From positions 1 through 41,544 of the forward strand of contig JACRTB010000023.1 of assembly GCA_014385025.1 (NCBI GenBank): a stretch of DNA of 41,544 bases. Reading direction: 5' to 3'. Below, piece by piece: positions 24,539-32,743 of this stretch; the first letter of the stretch is position 1; each line of letters begins with the position of its first letter. The notes under the pieces are model-generated. The model was given only the letters and a program-made list of their open reading frames with translations, was not told where the DNA came from and made no database searches. The translations under genes and the position numbers were made by a program. Source of the stretch: Yanshouia hominis. GTDB lineage: Bacteria; Bacillota; Clostridia; Oscillospirales; Ruminococcaceae.

Positions 24539-25093
24539 ATGAAAACCAGAATTAAAATGAACATGATCGTGGGCAAGAAGCAGATTGTTTTGGCCGCCTT
24601 GGTACTCTGCCTGTCGCTGGCGGTCTACCTCAATTGGGTATATTCCGGCAGCGATATCGGGCTTCCGGTCACCAGTGCGCTGGAGGATAAGGGCGAGACC
24701 AAAAACTATGGTGACTCACAGTACGTCGATCTCAGCACCGACAGCGAAGCTTTTTTTGCCGAAGCGAAGATCAGTCGCCAGAAGACCCGGGACGAAGCGG
24801 TGCAAACCCTCAAAAATCTGATTGAAAGCGATGCGATTACCCCCGAGCAGCGCACCGAACTCGCACTCAAGACCACCACGATGGCCGAAGCGATCGAGAA
24901 GGAAGGCAAGATTGAGAACCTGATCAAGTCCAAGGGCTTTCAGGAATGCATGGTCTATTATGATGCCGAGCGGGTGGATGTGATCGTCAAGACCAACGGA
25001 CTGATGACCAATGAAGTCGCCCAAATGAAGGACATTATCTGCAAAGAGGTCAGCGTTCCCGACGAAAATATTGCCATTATTGAAGTCAACTGA
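24539..25093 (+). CDS. spoIIIAH: stage III sporulation protein AH
   Basis: SpoIIIAH is the bitopic mother-cell membrane protein that binds SpoIIQ of the forespore and helps form the channel. The 184-residue product has one membrane helix (about 14-33). It continues with a variable linker and a C-terminal YscJ/FliF-like domain (ISRQKTRDEAVQTLKNLI, then VVYYDAERVDVIVKT-like strands and MKDIICKEVSVPDENIAII). GGGAGG precedes the ATG. It closes the spoIIIA operon; no strong hairpin follows before the promoter at 25139. Confidence 0.95.
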   Translation: MKTRIKMNMIVGKKQIVLAALVLCLSLAVYLNWVYSGSDIGLPVTSALEDKGETKNYGDSQYVDLSTDSEAFFAEAKISRQKTRDEAVQTLKNLIESDAITPEQRTELALKTTTMAEAIEKEGKIENLIKSKGFQECMVYYDAERVDVIVKTNGLMTNEVAQMKDIICKEVSVPDENIAIIEVN

Positions 25094-25138
25094 ATTCTTA
25101 CCGTCCTGTTTCCGCAAGATTAAATTTGTATATTCCGG

Positions 25139-25166
25139 TTGTCTTATGCAAAATCTGTGATATAAT
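25139..25166 (+). promoter_or_regulatory. sigma-A-type promoter of the nusB-recN cluster
   Basis: TTGTCT (25139-25144) and a perfect TATAAT (25161-25166) are 16 bases apart. The site separates the sporulation operon from the housekeeping genes that follow, with a predicted leader of about 115 bases before the Asp23-family gene. Confidence 0.75.
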
Positions 25167-25195
25167 AGCAAAAGAGTTCCGTACCCAATCGAAAG

Positions 25196-25291
25196 ATGAG
25201 CGCGGCTCCTTCCGGGCATGAGCCTCAGGGCCACAGTCCGCCTGCGCAGCCGCGTTTCCTGCATATTGACAACGGAGGGATCAAGAGATGA
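25196..25291 (+). CDS. possible 31-residue leader ORF
   Basis: The ATG at 25196 opens a 31-codon frame rich in Pro, His and Gly. It ends with TGA overlapping the next ATG (ATGA at 25288-25291), the coupling seen elsewhere in this window. Only a weak GAAAG lies upstream. It could be a translated leader or chance; I know no related protein. Confidence 0.25.
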   Translation: MSAAPSGHEPQGHSPPAQPRFLHIDNGGIKR

Positions 25292-25662
25292 ACCAAATGA
25301 ACGATGGGCGCGCCGATGCCGTCGGCACTCTTCGGATTTCCCGGGAGGTGCTCTCCACCATTGCCGCAACAGCGGCTTCCGAGGTTGCCGGAGTACACAG
25401 CCTTACCGCTGCTCCGGTCGATCTCAAGGGGATGTTTTCCAAACGTCAGCTTCCGAAATCGGTGGCGGTGACCCTGCGGGACGACATTGCCGAGGTGGAG
25501 CTGCACCTGATTCTCAACGGCGAGGTGAAGATTCCGATTGTTTCCGAGAAGGTGCAGCGCGCCGTGAAGGACGCGATTCAGAGCATGACCAGAATCACCG
25601 TCTCGAAGGTGCATGTGGTGATCGAGGGAATCAATTTTTCCGCCGCCGCTGCGGCCATTTGA
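25288..25662 (+). CDS. Asp23/Gls24 family protein (YqhY-like)
   Basis: The 124-residue product shows the family pattern: LRISREVLSTIAATAASEVAGVHSL, then strands (VAVTLRDDIAEVELHLIL) and VSEKVQRAVKDAIQSMTRITVSKVHVVIEGI. YqhY, the B. subtilis member in the same place before nusB, is linked to control of acetyl-CoA carboxylase; in this window no acc genes are nearby. GGAGGG precedes the ATG. Length is normal for the family. Confidence 0.9.
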   Translation: MNQMNDGRADAVGTLRISREVLSTIAATAASEVAGVHSLTAAPVDLKGMFSKRQLPKSVAVTLRDDIAEVELHLILNGEVKIPIVSEKVQRAVKDAIQSMTRITVSKVHVVIEGINFSAAAAAI

Positions 25663-25675
25663 ATGAACCTGGGCT

Positions 25676-25695
25676 GCCGCAGAGATCTCTGCGGC
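25676..25695 (+). terminator. perfect palindrome between the Asp23-family gene and nusB
   Basis: GCCGCAGAGATCTCTGCGGC is an exact 20-base palindrome located 14 bases after the stop codon. The following bases are only moderately T-rich (CTTGTGTTGCTTTAA). It could be a weak terminator that reduces read-through into nusB, an RNA stability element or a protein site. Confidence 0.45.
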
Positions 25696-25735
25696 GGCCT
25701 TGTGTTGCTTTAAGGAATTTTGAAAGGGCGGACAT

Positions 25736-26191
25736 ATGAAAAGACGTGATGCAAGGGAATCGGCGTTCCAGCTGATCTTTGAAAAATCCTTCCAGAAGGA
25801 ATCCATGCAGGAGCTGCTCGATCAGGCGATTGCCTGGCGCGCCCTTGAGGTGGACGATTACGCCCGCCGCCTTGTGCTGCTCACCGAGGAGCATTGCGAG
25901 GAGCTTGACGTCGGGATCGAGAGCTTTCTGACGGGATGGAAGCTCTCGCGCCTGCCGCGGGTCACTCTTACCGTGCTGCGGCTCTCTTTCTGTGAGCTTC
26001 TGTATTTTCCCGATATCCCGGTGCGGGTTTCGATCAACGAAGCGGTCGAGCTCGCCAAGAAATATGCCACCGAGGAGGATGCCTCCTATATCAACGGGGT
26101 ATTGGGTACCTTTGTCCGCAAGACTCCTTTGCGGAAGAACGAGGAGACCGCGCAGCCTGAAGAGGAAGTCGCGGTGAAAGAAGCAGAATGA
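25736..26191 (+). CDS. nusB: transcription antitermination factor NusB
   Basis: NusB with NusE (S10) binds boxA RNA and supports antitermination of rRNA transcription. The 151-residue helical product has the family start KRRDARESAFQLIFE. The conserved C-terminal signature INEAVELAKKYATEEDASYINGVL is split across the last helices. An acidic tail of about 20 residues (EEVAVKEAE) follows. AAAGGGCGG precedes the ATG. The stop overlaps the next gene (ATGA). Confidence 0.95.
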   Translation: MKRRDARESAFQLIFEKSFQKESMQELLDQAIAWRALEVDDYARRLVLLTEEHCEELDVGIESFLTGWKLSRLPRVTLTVLRLSFCELLYFPDIPVRVSINEAVELAKKYATEEDASYINGVLGTFVRKTPLRKNEETAQPEEEVAVKEAE

Positions 26192-27123
26192 TGCGCGGAT
26201 ATCTTGGGATCGATACCAGCAATTACACGACCTCCTGCGCGGTCTGCCGCGCGGGAAATATCATACAGCAAAAACGGCTTTTGCCCGTGCCGCCGGGCCA
26301 GGTTGGCCTGAGGCAGAGTGATGCCGTTTTTTCTCATGTGAAGGCTCTTGGCGATCTGATGGAAGCGCTTCGCCGCGAGGACAGCGGGCCCATTGCCGCG
26401 ATCGGTGTCTCGGAACGTCCCCGGGATGTGGAAGGCTCCTACATGCCCTGCTTTTACAGCGGATTAATGGCGGCCCGGACCGCGGCGGCGGCACTGGGTG
26501 TCCCGCTTTATCGTTTTTCCCATCAGGCGGGACATGTTGCCGCGGCCCTCTATGGCGCCGGGCGGCTCGATCTGATTGGCAGGAGCTTCGTTGCGTTTCA
26601 TCTGTCGGGCGGCACAACCGAGTCCGTCTGGGTGCGGTCGCTCCTTGCTCCTGATCTTGTGCTCCTTGCCGGCAGCAGCGACCTCAATGCGGGGCAGGTC
26701 GTGGATCGGGTAGGGCATCTGCTCGGCCTCGATTTCCCTGCGGGCCCCGCGCTCGACGCCCTTGCGCAGCAGTCGCGGCAGCGCTATCGGGTGCGGATTA
26801 AGTTCCATGAAGGGCAGCCCTGTCTGTCCGGTGTGGAAAATCAATGTGCCGATATGCTCCGCAGGGGAGAAGCGCCCGCCGATATCGCACGTTATTGCCT
26901 GGATGCGGTCTTGGCGGCCCTCAAAGGAATGATCGACCGGGCGCGGGAACAAACCGGTTGCGATACCTTGCTCTTTGCGGGCGGCGTAATGTCCAATTCG
27001 GCGATTCGTCCGGCGGTTGAGGAATACTGCGGCGGAATTTTTGCCCCGCGCGAGTATTCCTGCGACAATGCGGCCGGCATCGCGCTGCTTACCGCGCTGC
27101 AAGCCGGGGAACCGGCGGAATAG
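26188..27123 (+). CDS. TsaD/Kae1-like M22 family protein (paralogue of t6A enzyme)
   Basis: The 311-residue product begins with GYLGIDTSNYTTSCAV. It has the metal-site pair H112 and H116 in SHQAGHVAAAL, HLSGGTTE, and a C-terminal LFAGGVMSNSAIRP and CDNAAGIALL with the metal aspartate. These are features of the ASKHA-fold Kae1/TsaD family. It is shorter than canonical TsaD (about 340) and differs around the histidine motif, so I take it for the clostridial paralogue rather than the t6A enzyme itself. Its substrate is unknown. It sits between nusB and xseA, where B. subtilis has folD. It overlaps nusB by four bases. Confidence 0.85.
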   Translation: MMRGYLGIDTSNYTTSCAVCRAGNIIQQKRLLPVPPGQVGLRQSDAVFSHVKALGDLMEALRREDSGPIAAIGVSERPRDVEGSYMPCFYSGLMAARTAAAALGVPLYRFSHQAGHVAAALYGAGRLDLIGRSFVAFHLSGGTTESVWVRSLLAPDLVLLAGSSDLNAGQVVDRVGHLLGLDFPAGPALDALAQQSRQRYRVRIKFHEGQPCLSGVENQCADMLRRGEAPADIARYCLDAVLAALKGMIDRAREQTGCDTLLFAGGVMSNSAIRPAVEEYCGGIFAPREYSCDNAAGIALLTALQAGEPAE

Positions 27124-27133
27124 GAGGCGGAGG

Positions 27134-28363
27134 ATGGCGGTTTCTATTCTCAAAGTTTCCCAACTCAACCGATATGTCCGCTCCCAGCTGGAATCGGACC
27201 GCCGGCTTTCCGAGCTTTATGTTGCCGGGGAGATCGGCAGCATGACGGTGAACCAGCGATCGGGGCACCTCTATTTTACTCTCAAGGACTCCGACGCTTC
27301 GGTACGCGCGGTGATGTTTGCCTCCCGCTCGGAGCATCTGCGTTTTCTGCCGAAGCCCGGCTTGGCCGTCGTCGCGCGGGGTGCCGCCACCCTCTACGAG
27401 CGGGACGGCGCTTTTCAGATGACCGTTTCCGAGCTGATGCTTGACGGAGCGGGCGCCCTCGGTCTTGCATTTGAGCAGTTGAAGGAAAAGCTGGCGGCGC
27501 AGGGACTTTTCAGCGAAGACAGGAAGCGTCCGATTCCGCAGAACCCACGCACCATTGGAATTGTCACCTCCCCCTCAGGGGCAGCCCTTCACGATATTGT
27601 CAGCGTGGCGCAGCGGAGGAATCCGTCGGTTCTTCTGCTGCTGGCCCCCGCGGCGGTGCAGGGCCGGGAGGCATCCGCTTCGGTCGCGGCGGCAATCCGC
27701 CTGCTCAATCAGGATGGCCGCAGCGAGGTCATCCTTGTCGGCAGGGGAGGCGGTTCTGCCGAGGATCTCTGGGCCTTCAACGAAGAGGAGACGGTTCGTG
27801 CCGTGGCGTCCTCCGGGATTCCTGTCATCTCAGCGGTCGGCCACGAGACCGACGTTTCGCTCTGTGATTATGCCGCCGATCTGCGTGCGGCCACCCCAAC
27901 GGCGGCGGCCGAGCTTGCTATTCCCGACCGAACGGTTCTGCTCCAGTCGCTGGAGCTCCGGTCAGAACTTCTCCGGGAGAGAATGAACCGCCTGCTGGGC
28001 GAAAAGCAGAGAAAACTTTCCTCATTACAGCAGATGCCCGCTTTGCATGATCCCGCATTTTTTCTGAATAAAAATAGACAACGATTGGATTATTTGATAG
28101 AATCGATGTATAACCTTTCGCGCGGGGAGATTCCCCGGCGCTCTGAACAGCTGGGACACCGGGCGGCACTGCTGGAATCGCTCAGTCCGCTCGGCATTCT
28201 TTCCCGGGGCTATGCGATTGCCGAACGGGAAGGCCGTCCAATTTTTTCGGCGGATGAGCTTTCACAGGGAGAAGAACTGTGTCTGCACCTGCACCGCGGG
28301 ACAGCCGCGGTCCGCGTGGAGCGCGTCGATCTGTCTCATGGGGAGGAAAAACATGACCTTTGA
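27134..28363 (+). CDS. xseA: exodeoxyribonuclease VII large subunit
   Basis: XseA is the catalytic subunit of exonuclease VII, which digests single-stranded DNA from both ends. The 409-residue product has the N-terminal OB fold (VSQLNRYVRSQLESD, VAGEIGSMTVNQRSGHLYFTLKD). The catalytic domain shows GIVTSPSGAALHDI, VGRGGGSAEDLWAFNEE, SAVGHETDVSLCDYAADLRAATPTAAAE, and a C-terminal helical region. The ATG at 27134 follows GGAGGCGGAGG; the longer frame is inside the previous gene. The last ten bases overlap xseB. Confidence 0.95.
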   Translation: MAVSILKVSQLNRYVRSQLESDRRLSELYVAGEIGSMTVNQRSGHLYFTLKDSDASVRAVMFASRSEHLRFLPKPGLAVVARGAATLYERDGAFQMTVSELMLDGAGALGLAFEQLKEKLAAQGLFSEDRKRPIPQNPRTIGIVTSPSGAALHDIVSVAQRRNPSVLLLLAPAAVQGREASASVAAAIRLLNQDGRSEVILVGRGGGSAEDLWAFNEEETVRAVASSGIPVISAVGHETDVSLCDYAADLRAATPTAAAELAIPDRTVLLQSLELRSELLRERMNRLLGEKQRKLSSLQQMPALHDPAFFLNKNRQRLDYLIESMYNLSRGEIPRRSEQLGHRAALLESLSPLGILSRGYAIAEREGRPIFSADELSQGEELCLHLHRGTAAVRVERVDLSHGEEKHDL

Positions 28364-28553
28364 ACAAGCGCTGCAGAGGCTGGACGAGATCGCCGAGCGC
28401 CTCGGCGACGGCACTACCACATTGGAAGAATCTCTGGCCCTCTATGCTGAGGGCGCGGGGCTGATCGAGCGGTGCGGCCGCGAGCTTGGGGAAGCGAAGC
28501 TCAAGCTCGAAACACTGGGATTTCAGAAGGATGGCGAAGCAAATGGACTTTAA
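28353..28553 (+). CDS. xseB: exodeoxyribonuclease VII small subunit
   Basis: The 66-residue product matches XseB: TFEQALQRLDEIAERLGDG, then LEESLALYAEGAGLIERC, with two helices that bind along the XseA stalk. GGGGAGG precedes the ATG at 28353. The start lies inside the end of xseA and the end overlaps the start of ispA by 11 bases, which indicates coupled synthesis of the two subunits. Confidence 0.93.
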   Translation: MTFEQALQRLDEIAERLGDGTTTLEESLALYAEGAGLIERCGRELGEAKLKLETLGFQKDGEANGL

Positions 28554-29439
28554 TCAAAGGCTCTGGGACGACCGGCAGATGGTCGAGCTGCAGCTCAAGG
28601 TCTACAGCGAACCGGAATCCCCCTACCTGATTCAGAAGAATGTTTTTGAGGCGATGCGCTACAGCCTTCTCGGAGGCGGAAAGAGGTTGCGCGCCATTCT
28701 GGCTCTGGAGTTCTGCCGTGCTTTCGGTAGAGAACCTGAAGAAGCACTGCCCGCTGCATGCGCCCTTGAAATGGTACATGCTTATTCGCTGATCCACGAC
28801 GACCTTCCATGCATGGACGACGATGATCTTCGCCGCGGGAAGCCGACCAGTCACAAAAAGTTCGGAGATGCACTGGCCCTGCTCGCCGGGGACGGCCTGC
28901 TCACCCTCGCCTTTGAGATCCTGTCTCGGGAGGATACGGTGGAGCTTTTGGGTCCTGCGCGCTGCATCGAAACGATTCGCGTTCTTTCCTGCGCTGCCGG
29001 CGAATACGGGATGCTGGGCGGTCAGGTTGCCGATGTTTTGGGCAGCGGGCGCGCAATGACCAAATCCGAACATTCCGAGATGGTTGCGATGAAAACCGGC
29101 GCGCTTCTGCGGGCCGCGGTTCACTGCGGCTGCATCGCCGGGAAAGCCGGAAAGGAACAGACACAGGCTGCGCTGCGTTATGCCGAACAGATCGGGACGG
29201 CGTTTCAAATTACGGACGACCTGCTTGACGTATTGGGAGATCCCCGGCTGATGGGAAAAAACGTGGGAAGCGATCAGCGCGCGGACAAGAACACCTTTGT
29301 CACCATGCTTGGATTTCACGAGGCACAGCGCCGAGCCTTCTCGTTGTTTGAGAAGGCCTCGGAGGAAATCTCCTCTCTCTTCGGGGAAGAACATTTTCTG
29401 ATGCAGCTGACCGACTGGATGGCCCGGCGCAGCCAATAG
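28543..29439 (+). CDS. ispA: polyprenyl (geranyl/farnesyl) diphosphate synthase
   Basis: The enzyme condenses isopentenyl diphosphate with allylic diphosphates, in this operon context probably to farnesyl diphosphate. The 298-residue product has GGGKRLR (44-50), the first aspartate-rich motif DDLPCMD (86-92, with the two-residue insert of bacterial FPP synthases), DDDDLRRGKPTSHKKFG and the second DDLLD. I chose ATG 28543, with AAGGA 11 bases upstream; ATG 28531 is also possible. It follows xseB and precedes dxs by one gene, linking precursor supply and chain elongation. Confidence 0.92.
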   Translation: MDFNQRLWDDRQMVELQLKVYSEPESPYLIQKNVFEAMRYSLLGGGKRLRAILALEFCRAFGREPEEALPAACALEMVHAYSLIHDDLPCMDDDDLRRGKPTSHKKFGDALALLAGDGLLTLAFEILSREDTVELLGPARCIETIRVLSCAAGEYGMLGGQVADVLGSGRAMTKSEHSEMVAMKTGALLRAAVHCGCIAGKAGKEQTQAALRYAEQIGTAFQITDDLLDVLGDPRLMGKNVGSDQRADKNTFVTMLGFHEAQRRAFSLFEKASEEISSLFGEEHFLMQLTDWMARRSQ

Positions 29440-29487
29440 AAAAACCGTTCCTTTTTGTATGGTTTGTCAATAGAAGGAAGTAAGAAT

Positions 29488-30009
29488 ATGCAAATGATGT
29501 CGGTCATTGCCAGCAACCCGCTTTTGAATATCGCGGTAATCTCCTGGTTTGTCGCACAGGTGATCAAAACGGCGCTGAACTGGGCTGCAAACGGCCATCT
29601 GAATCTGGAGCGCCTGACCGGTTCGGGCGGGATGCCCAGCTCCCATTCCTCCTTCGTTGTGTCTCTTGCGATTGGGATGGCGCGGGTCGAGGGGTATCAA
29701 TCGCCTCTTTTTGCGATGACCCTTGTCTTTGCGGCCGTTGTCATGTACGACGCGATGGGGGTCCGGCGGGCGGCAGGGGAGCAGGCCAAGACCCTCAATC
29801 ACCTGATCGGCAACTTTCAGGATTTTTTTGAATTTCTCAAGGATCATCCTCTTCTTGATTTTGACGATGAGGAATTTTCCGCCGACGCGGACGACGACAT
29901 GACCGGCGAAAACCGCAAGGTGCTCAAGGAATTTCTCGGGCACACTCCGCTGGAGGTGCTGGCCGGCGCACTGCTTGGCATCCTGATCGCGATGATCTAC
30001 CCCCTTTGA
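29488..30009 (+). CDS. divergent PAP2 family membrane protein (YuiD-like)
   Basis: The 173-residue product matches DUF212/divergent PAP2. It has a first membrane helix, then GSGGMPSSHSSFVVSLAIG, where SSHS corresponds to the PAP2 phosphatase motif, then FAAVVMYDAMGVRRAAGEQAKTLN, an acidic loop (DDEEFSADADDD) and a terminal GHTPLEVLAGALLGILIAMIYPL. Lipid phosphate hydrolysis, possibly of polyprenyl diphosphates, is plausible given ispA and dxs on either side, but no function is proven. GAAGGAAG precedes the ATG at 29488. Confidence 0.88.
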   Translation: MQMMSVIASNPLLNIAVISWFVAQVIKTALNWAANGHLNLERLTGSGGMPSSHSSFVVSLAIGMARVEGYQSPLFAMTLVFAAVVMYDAMGVRRAAGEQAKTLNHLIGNFQDFFEFLKDHPLLDFDDEEFSADADDDMTGENRKVLKEFLGHTPLEVLAGALLGILIAMIYPL

Positions 30010-30036
30010 GCAATGAAAAATAAAGGTGGATTCACC

Positions 30037-31917
30037 ATGTCATCCAATGAGATACTTGCTTCGATTAAGGAACCGGGACAGCTTCACCGGCTGTCCTTTT
30101 TGCAGATGGAGAAGCTGGCGGGGGAGCTCCGTACGGTTTTGGTTGATACTGTTTCCCGCACCGGCGGGCATCTGGCCTCGAATCTGGGAGTTGTTGAGTT
30201 AACCATTGCGCTGCTGCACTGCCTTTCTCTCGACGAAGATAAGATCGTCTGGGATGTCGGTCATCAGTGTTATTCCTACAAGCTGCTGACCGGCCGGCGC
30301 GGCCGCTTCTCCACTCTGCGCCAGGAAGGCGGGCTTTCCGGCTTTCCCAAGCGCGCAGAAAGCCGGTATGACCATTTTATCGCGGGGCATGCCAGCACCT
30401 CTCTCGCCGCCGCATACGGACTCAAGCGGGCCATGACCCTGCGGAGAGAACCGGGTGCGGTCGCCGCCGTGGTGGGAGACGGTTCCTTTACCGGCGGAAT
30501 GATTTATGAAGGCCTCAACAATATCGGAAAAAGCGGAGAAAATCTCATCGTTATCCTCAATGACAACGAGATGGCGATCTCCCGGAATGAAGGGGCGCTT
30601 GCAAAATACCTGTCGGTGATCCGCTCCAAGCCTGCCTACTTTAAGATCAAAAAAAATACCGAGCATCTCCTGCTGGGGATGCCGGTGGTGGGCAAACCGC
30701 TGCGCGATCTGGCATGGGGTTCCAAAATGGCGCTCAAAAAGGTCATTTACTCCACAACATTTTTTGAAGAATTGGGGTTTGCATATCTCGGTCCGGTGGA
30801 CGGACATGACTTGAAGAGCCTTTGCGACGTGATTACACAGGCCAAGGCGATGAATTGCCCCTGCCTGATCCACGTCCGGACTCAGAAAGGAAAGGGATAC
30901 CACTTCTCAGAAAAGAATCCTGGGATGTTCCATGGCGTTTCCAAATTCGATGCCGCCTCGGGGCGCCCGCTCTCCGCGTCGGGAGAGAATTTCTCAGAGG
31001 TCTTCGGCAAGGAGCTTTTGCGCTGTGCCGAAAAGGATGAAAAAATTTGTGCGATCACCGCTGCCATGGAGCATGGAACGGGGCTTCAGCATTTCGCACG
31101 GAAGTTCAAGGCAAGCGGGCGCTATTACGACGTTGGAATCGCGGAAGAATTTGCGGCAACCCTCTCCGCTTCACTGGCAGCGGGAGGAATGCTCCCTGTA
31201 TTTGCGGTCTATTCCACCTTTTTACAGCGCTGCTGCGATCAGCTGATCCACGATATCGCGATCGAGCCGCAGCATCTGGTGATCGGGATCGACCGTGCGG
31301 GTATCGTCGGAGATGACGGCGAAACGCATCAGGGAATCTTCGATGCTGCAATGCTTTCAATGGTTCCGAATCTGACGCTTTTTGCGCCTGCAAATTACCA
31401 TGAACTCCGGCAGATGCTCCGGACCGCTCTCTACGAGGTCAAAGGCCCGGCGGCGCTGCGTTATCCGCGCGGTGCGGAACCCGCTTCTCTCGCCGGATGG
31501 CAGGGGGACGGCGGCGCTTACGACATGGTCGGTGGCCCGGAGAACAGGATGCTTGTCGTTACCTACGGCAGAACCTTCGCCGCCGCTTTGGAAGCTTCGC
31601 GGCAGCAGGATGACATTTCAGTTCTCAAGCTAAACCGGCTTCTTCCTCTCCCGGTGGAAGCGGTGCGGGCTGCATCCGCCTTTGAATCGATCCTTTTTGT
31701 CGAAGAGGGGATTCGCAGCGGAGGAATCGGGATGCAGTTTTTATCCGCGCTGGAAGAAACAGGATACCGCGGAACCGCAAAACTCCATGCGATTGACGGT
31801 TTTGTTCCGCAAAGCACGGTTCCCTCCGCACTGCACCGGCTTGGCTTGGATTCCGAGGGAATCCTGAACTGCCTTTCCCGCTTCGGCGGAGAAATGTCAA
31901 ACTTCCGGAAGAGGTGA
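30037..31917 (+). CDS. dxs: 1-deoxy-D-xylulose-5-phosphate synthase
   Basis: Dxs joins pyruvate and glyceraldehyde 3-phosphate with thiamine diphosphate, the first step of the MEP isoprenoid route and a source for thiamine and pyridoxal. The 626-residue product has H45 in GGHLASNLG, DVGHQCYSYK with H76, the thiamine motif GDGSFTGG (147-154) ending in NDNEM, and the catalytic glutamate in IAEEFAATLSA. The C-terminal domain has LRYPRGAEP. I chose ATG 30037, preceded by AAAGGTGG; an ATG eight codons earlier lacks a site. Confidence 0.96.
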   Translation: MSSNEILASIKEPGQLHRLSFLQMEKLAGELRTVLVDTVSRTGGHLASNLGVVELTIALLHCLSLDEDKIVWDVGHQCYSYKLLTGRRGRFSTLRQEGGLSGFPKRAESRYDHFIAGHASTSLAAAYGLKRAMTLRREPGAVAAVVGDGSFTGGMIYEGLNNIGKSGENLIVILNDNEMAISRNEGALAKYLSVIRSKPAYFKIKKNTEHLLLGMPVVGKPLRDLAWGSKMALKKVIYSTTFFEELGFAYLGPVDGHDLKSLCDVITQAKAMNCPCLIHVRTQKGKGYHFSEKNPGMFHGVSKFDAASGRPLSASGENFSEVFGKELLRCAEKDEKICAITAAMEHGTGLQHFARKFKASGRYYDVGIAEEFAATLSASLAAGGMLPVFAVYSTFLQRCCDQLIHDIAIEPQHLVIGIDRAGIVGDDGETHQGIFDAAMLSMVPNLTLFAPANYHELRQMLRTALYEVKGPAALRYPRGAEPASLAGWQGDGGAYDMVGGPENRMLVVTYGRTFAAALEASRQQDDISVLKLNRLLPLPVEAVRAASAFESILFVEEGIRSGGIGMQFLSALEETGYRGTAKLHAIDGFVPQSTVPSALHRLGLDSEGILNCLSRFGGEMSNFRKR

Positions 31918-31921
31918 GCAT

Positions 31922-32743
31922 ATGAAAAAGCGGCTGGACCAGCTTCTGGTGGAGCAGGGACACGTTACCGGCAGGGACCGGGCCAAATCATTGATTATGG
32001 CAGGTCAGGTTTATGTCAACGGACAGAAGGCGGATAAAGCAGGGGACGAGTATAAGGATACCGATGCCATTGAGGTGCGCGGGGAACGCCTGCGGTATGT
32101 CAGCCGCGGCGGCCTCAAGCTGGAGAAAGCGATGACCGTCTTTCCGATCTCTCTGAACGGCAAACTGTGCTGTGACTTCGGGGCTTCGACCGGCGGTTTT
32201 ACAGACTGTATGCTGCAAAACGGCGCCCAAAAGGTTTTCGCGTTTGATGTCGGCTACGGCCAGCTTGCGTGGAGTCTGAGAAACGATCCGCGTGTGGTTA
32301 ATTTTGAGCGCACCAACATCCGCTATCTTACCGAAGAGCATCTGCCCGATCCGGTCGACTTCATCAGCATCGACGTTTCGTTCATCTCACTCTCCTTGAT
32401 TCTTCCCGTTGCATGGCGGTTTCTGCGTGATTCGGGCGAGGTTGTCGCCCTGATCAAGCCCCAGTTCGAAGCTGGGAAAGATAAAGTCGGAAAAAAGGGA
32501 GTTGTCCGTGACCCAAAGATCCATGAAGAGGTGATCCATAACGTTCTGAACTGCATGATTTCCATTGGATTTTCTGTAAAGGGAATATCCTTTTCACCGG
32601 TAAAAGGCCCCGAAGGGAATATTGAGTATCTTTTGTATGCAGAAAAGACAGACAGGCCTGTTGAAACGCCCGATTTGAGCGACGATTCGATTCAAAAACT
32701 GGTGGAGGAAGCTCACCGTATGTTGAGCGATGCAAAAGAATGA
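31922..32743 (+). CDS. tlyA: TlyA family rRNA (cytidine-2'-O)-methyltransferase / putative hemolysin
   Basis: An S4 RNA-binding domain (residues 1-60, KRLDQLLVEQGHVTGRDRAKSLIMAGQVYVNGQ) precedes an FtsJ-type Rossmann methyltransferase domain with CDFGASTGGFTDCML as SAM motif, FISIDVSFISL, and LIKPQFEAG. Mycobacterial TlyA methylates 16S and 23S rRNA; the hemolysin name is historical. AGGTGAG precedes the ATG. The order dxs-tlyA-nadK-argR-recN is a common clostridial one. It overlaps nadK by four bases. Confidence 0.93.
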   Translation: MKKRLDQLLVEQGHVTGRDRAKSLIMAGQVYVNGQKADKAGDEYKDTDAIEVRGERLRYVSRGGLKLEKAMTVFPISLNGKLCCDFGASTGGFTDCMLQNGAQKVFAFDVGYGQLAWSLRNDPRVVNFERTNIRYLTEEHLPDPVDFISIDVSFISLSLILPVAWRFLRDSGEVVALIKPQFEAGKDKVGKKGVVRDPKIHEEVIHNVLNCMISIGFSVKGISFSPVKGPEGNIEYLLYAEKTDRPVETPDLSDDSIQKLVEEAHRMLSDAKE

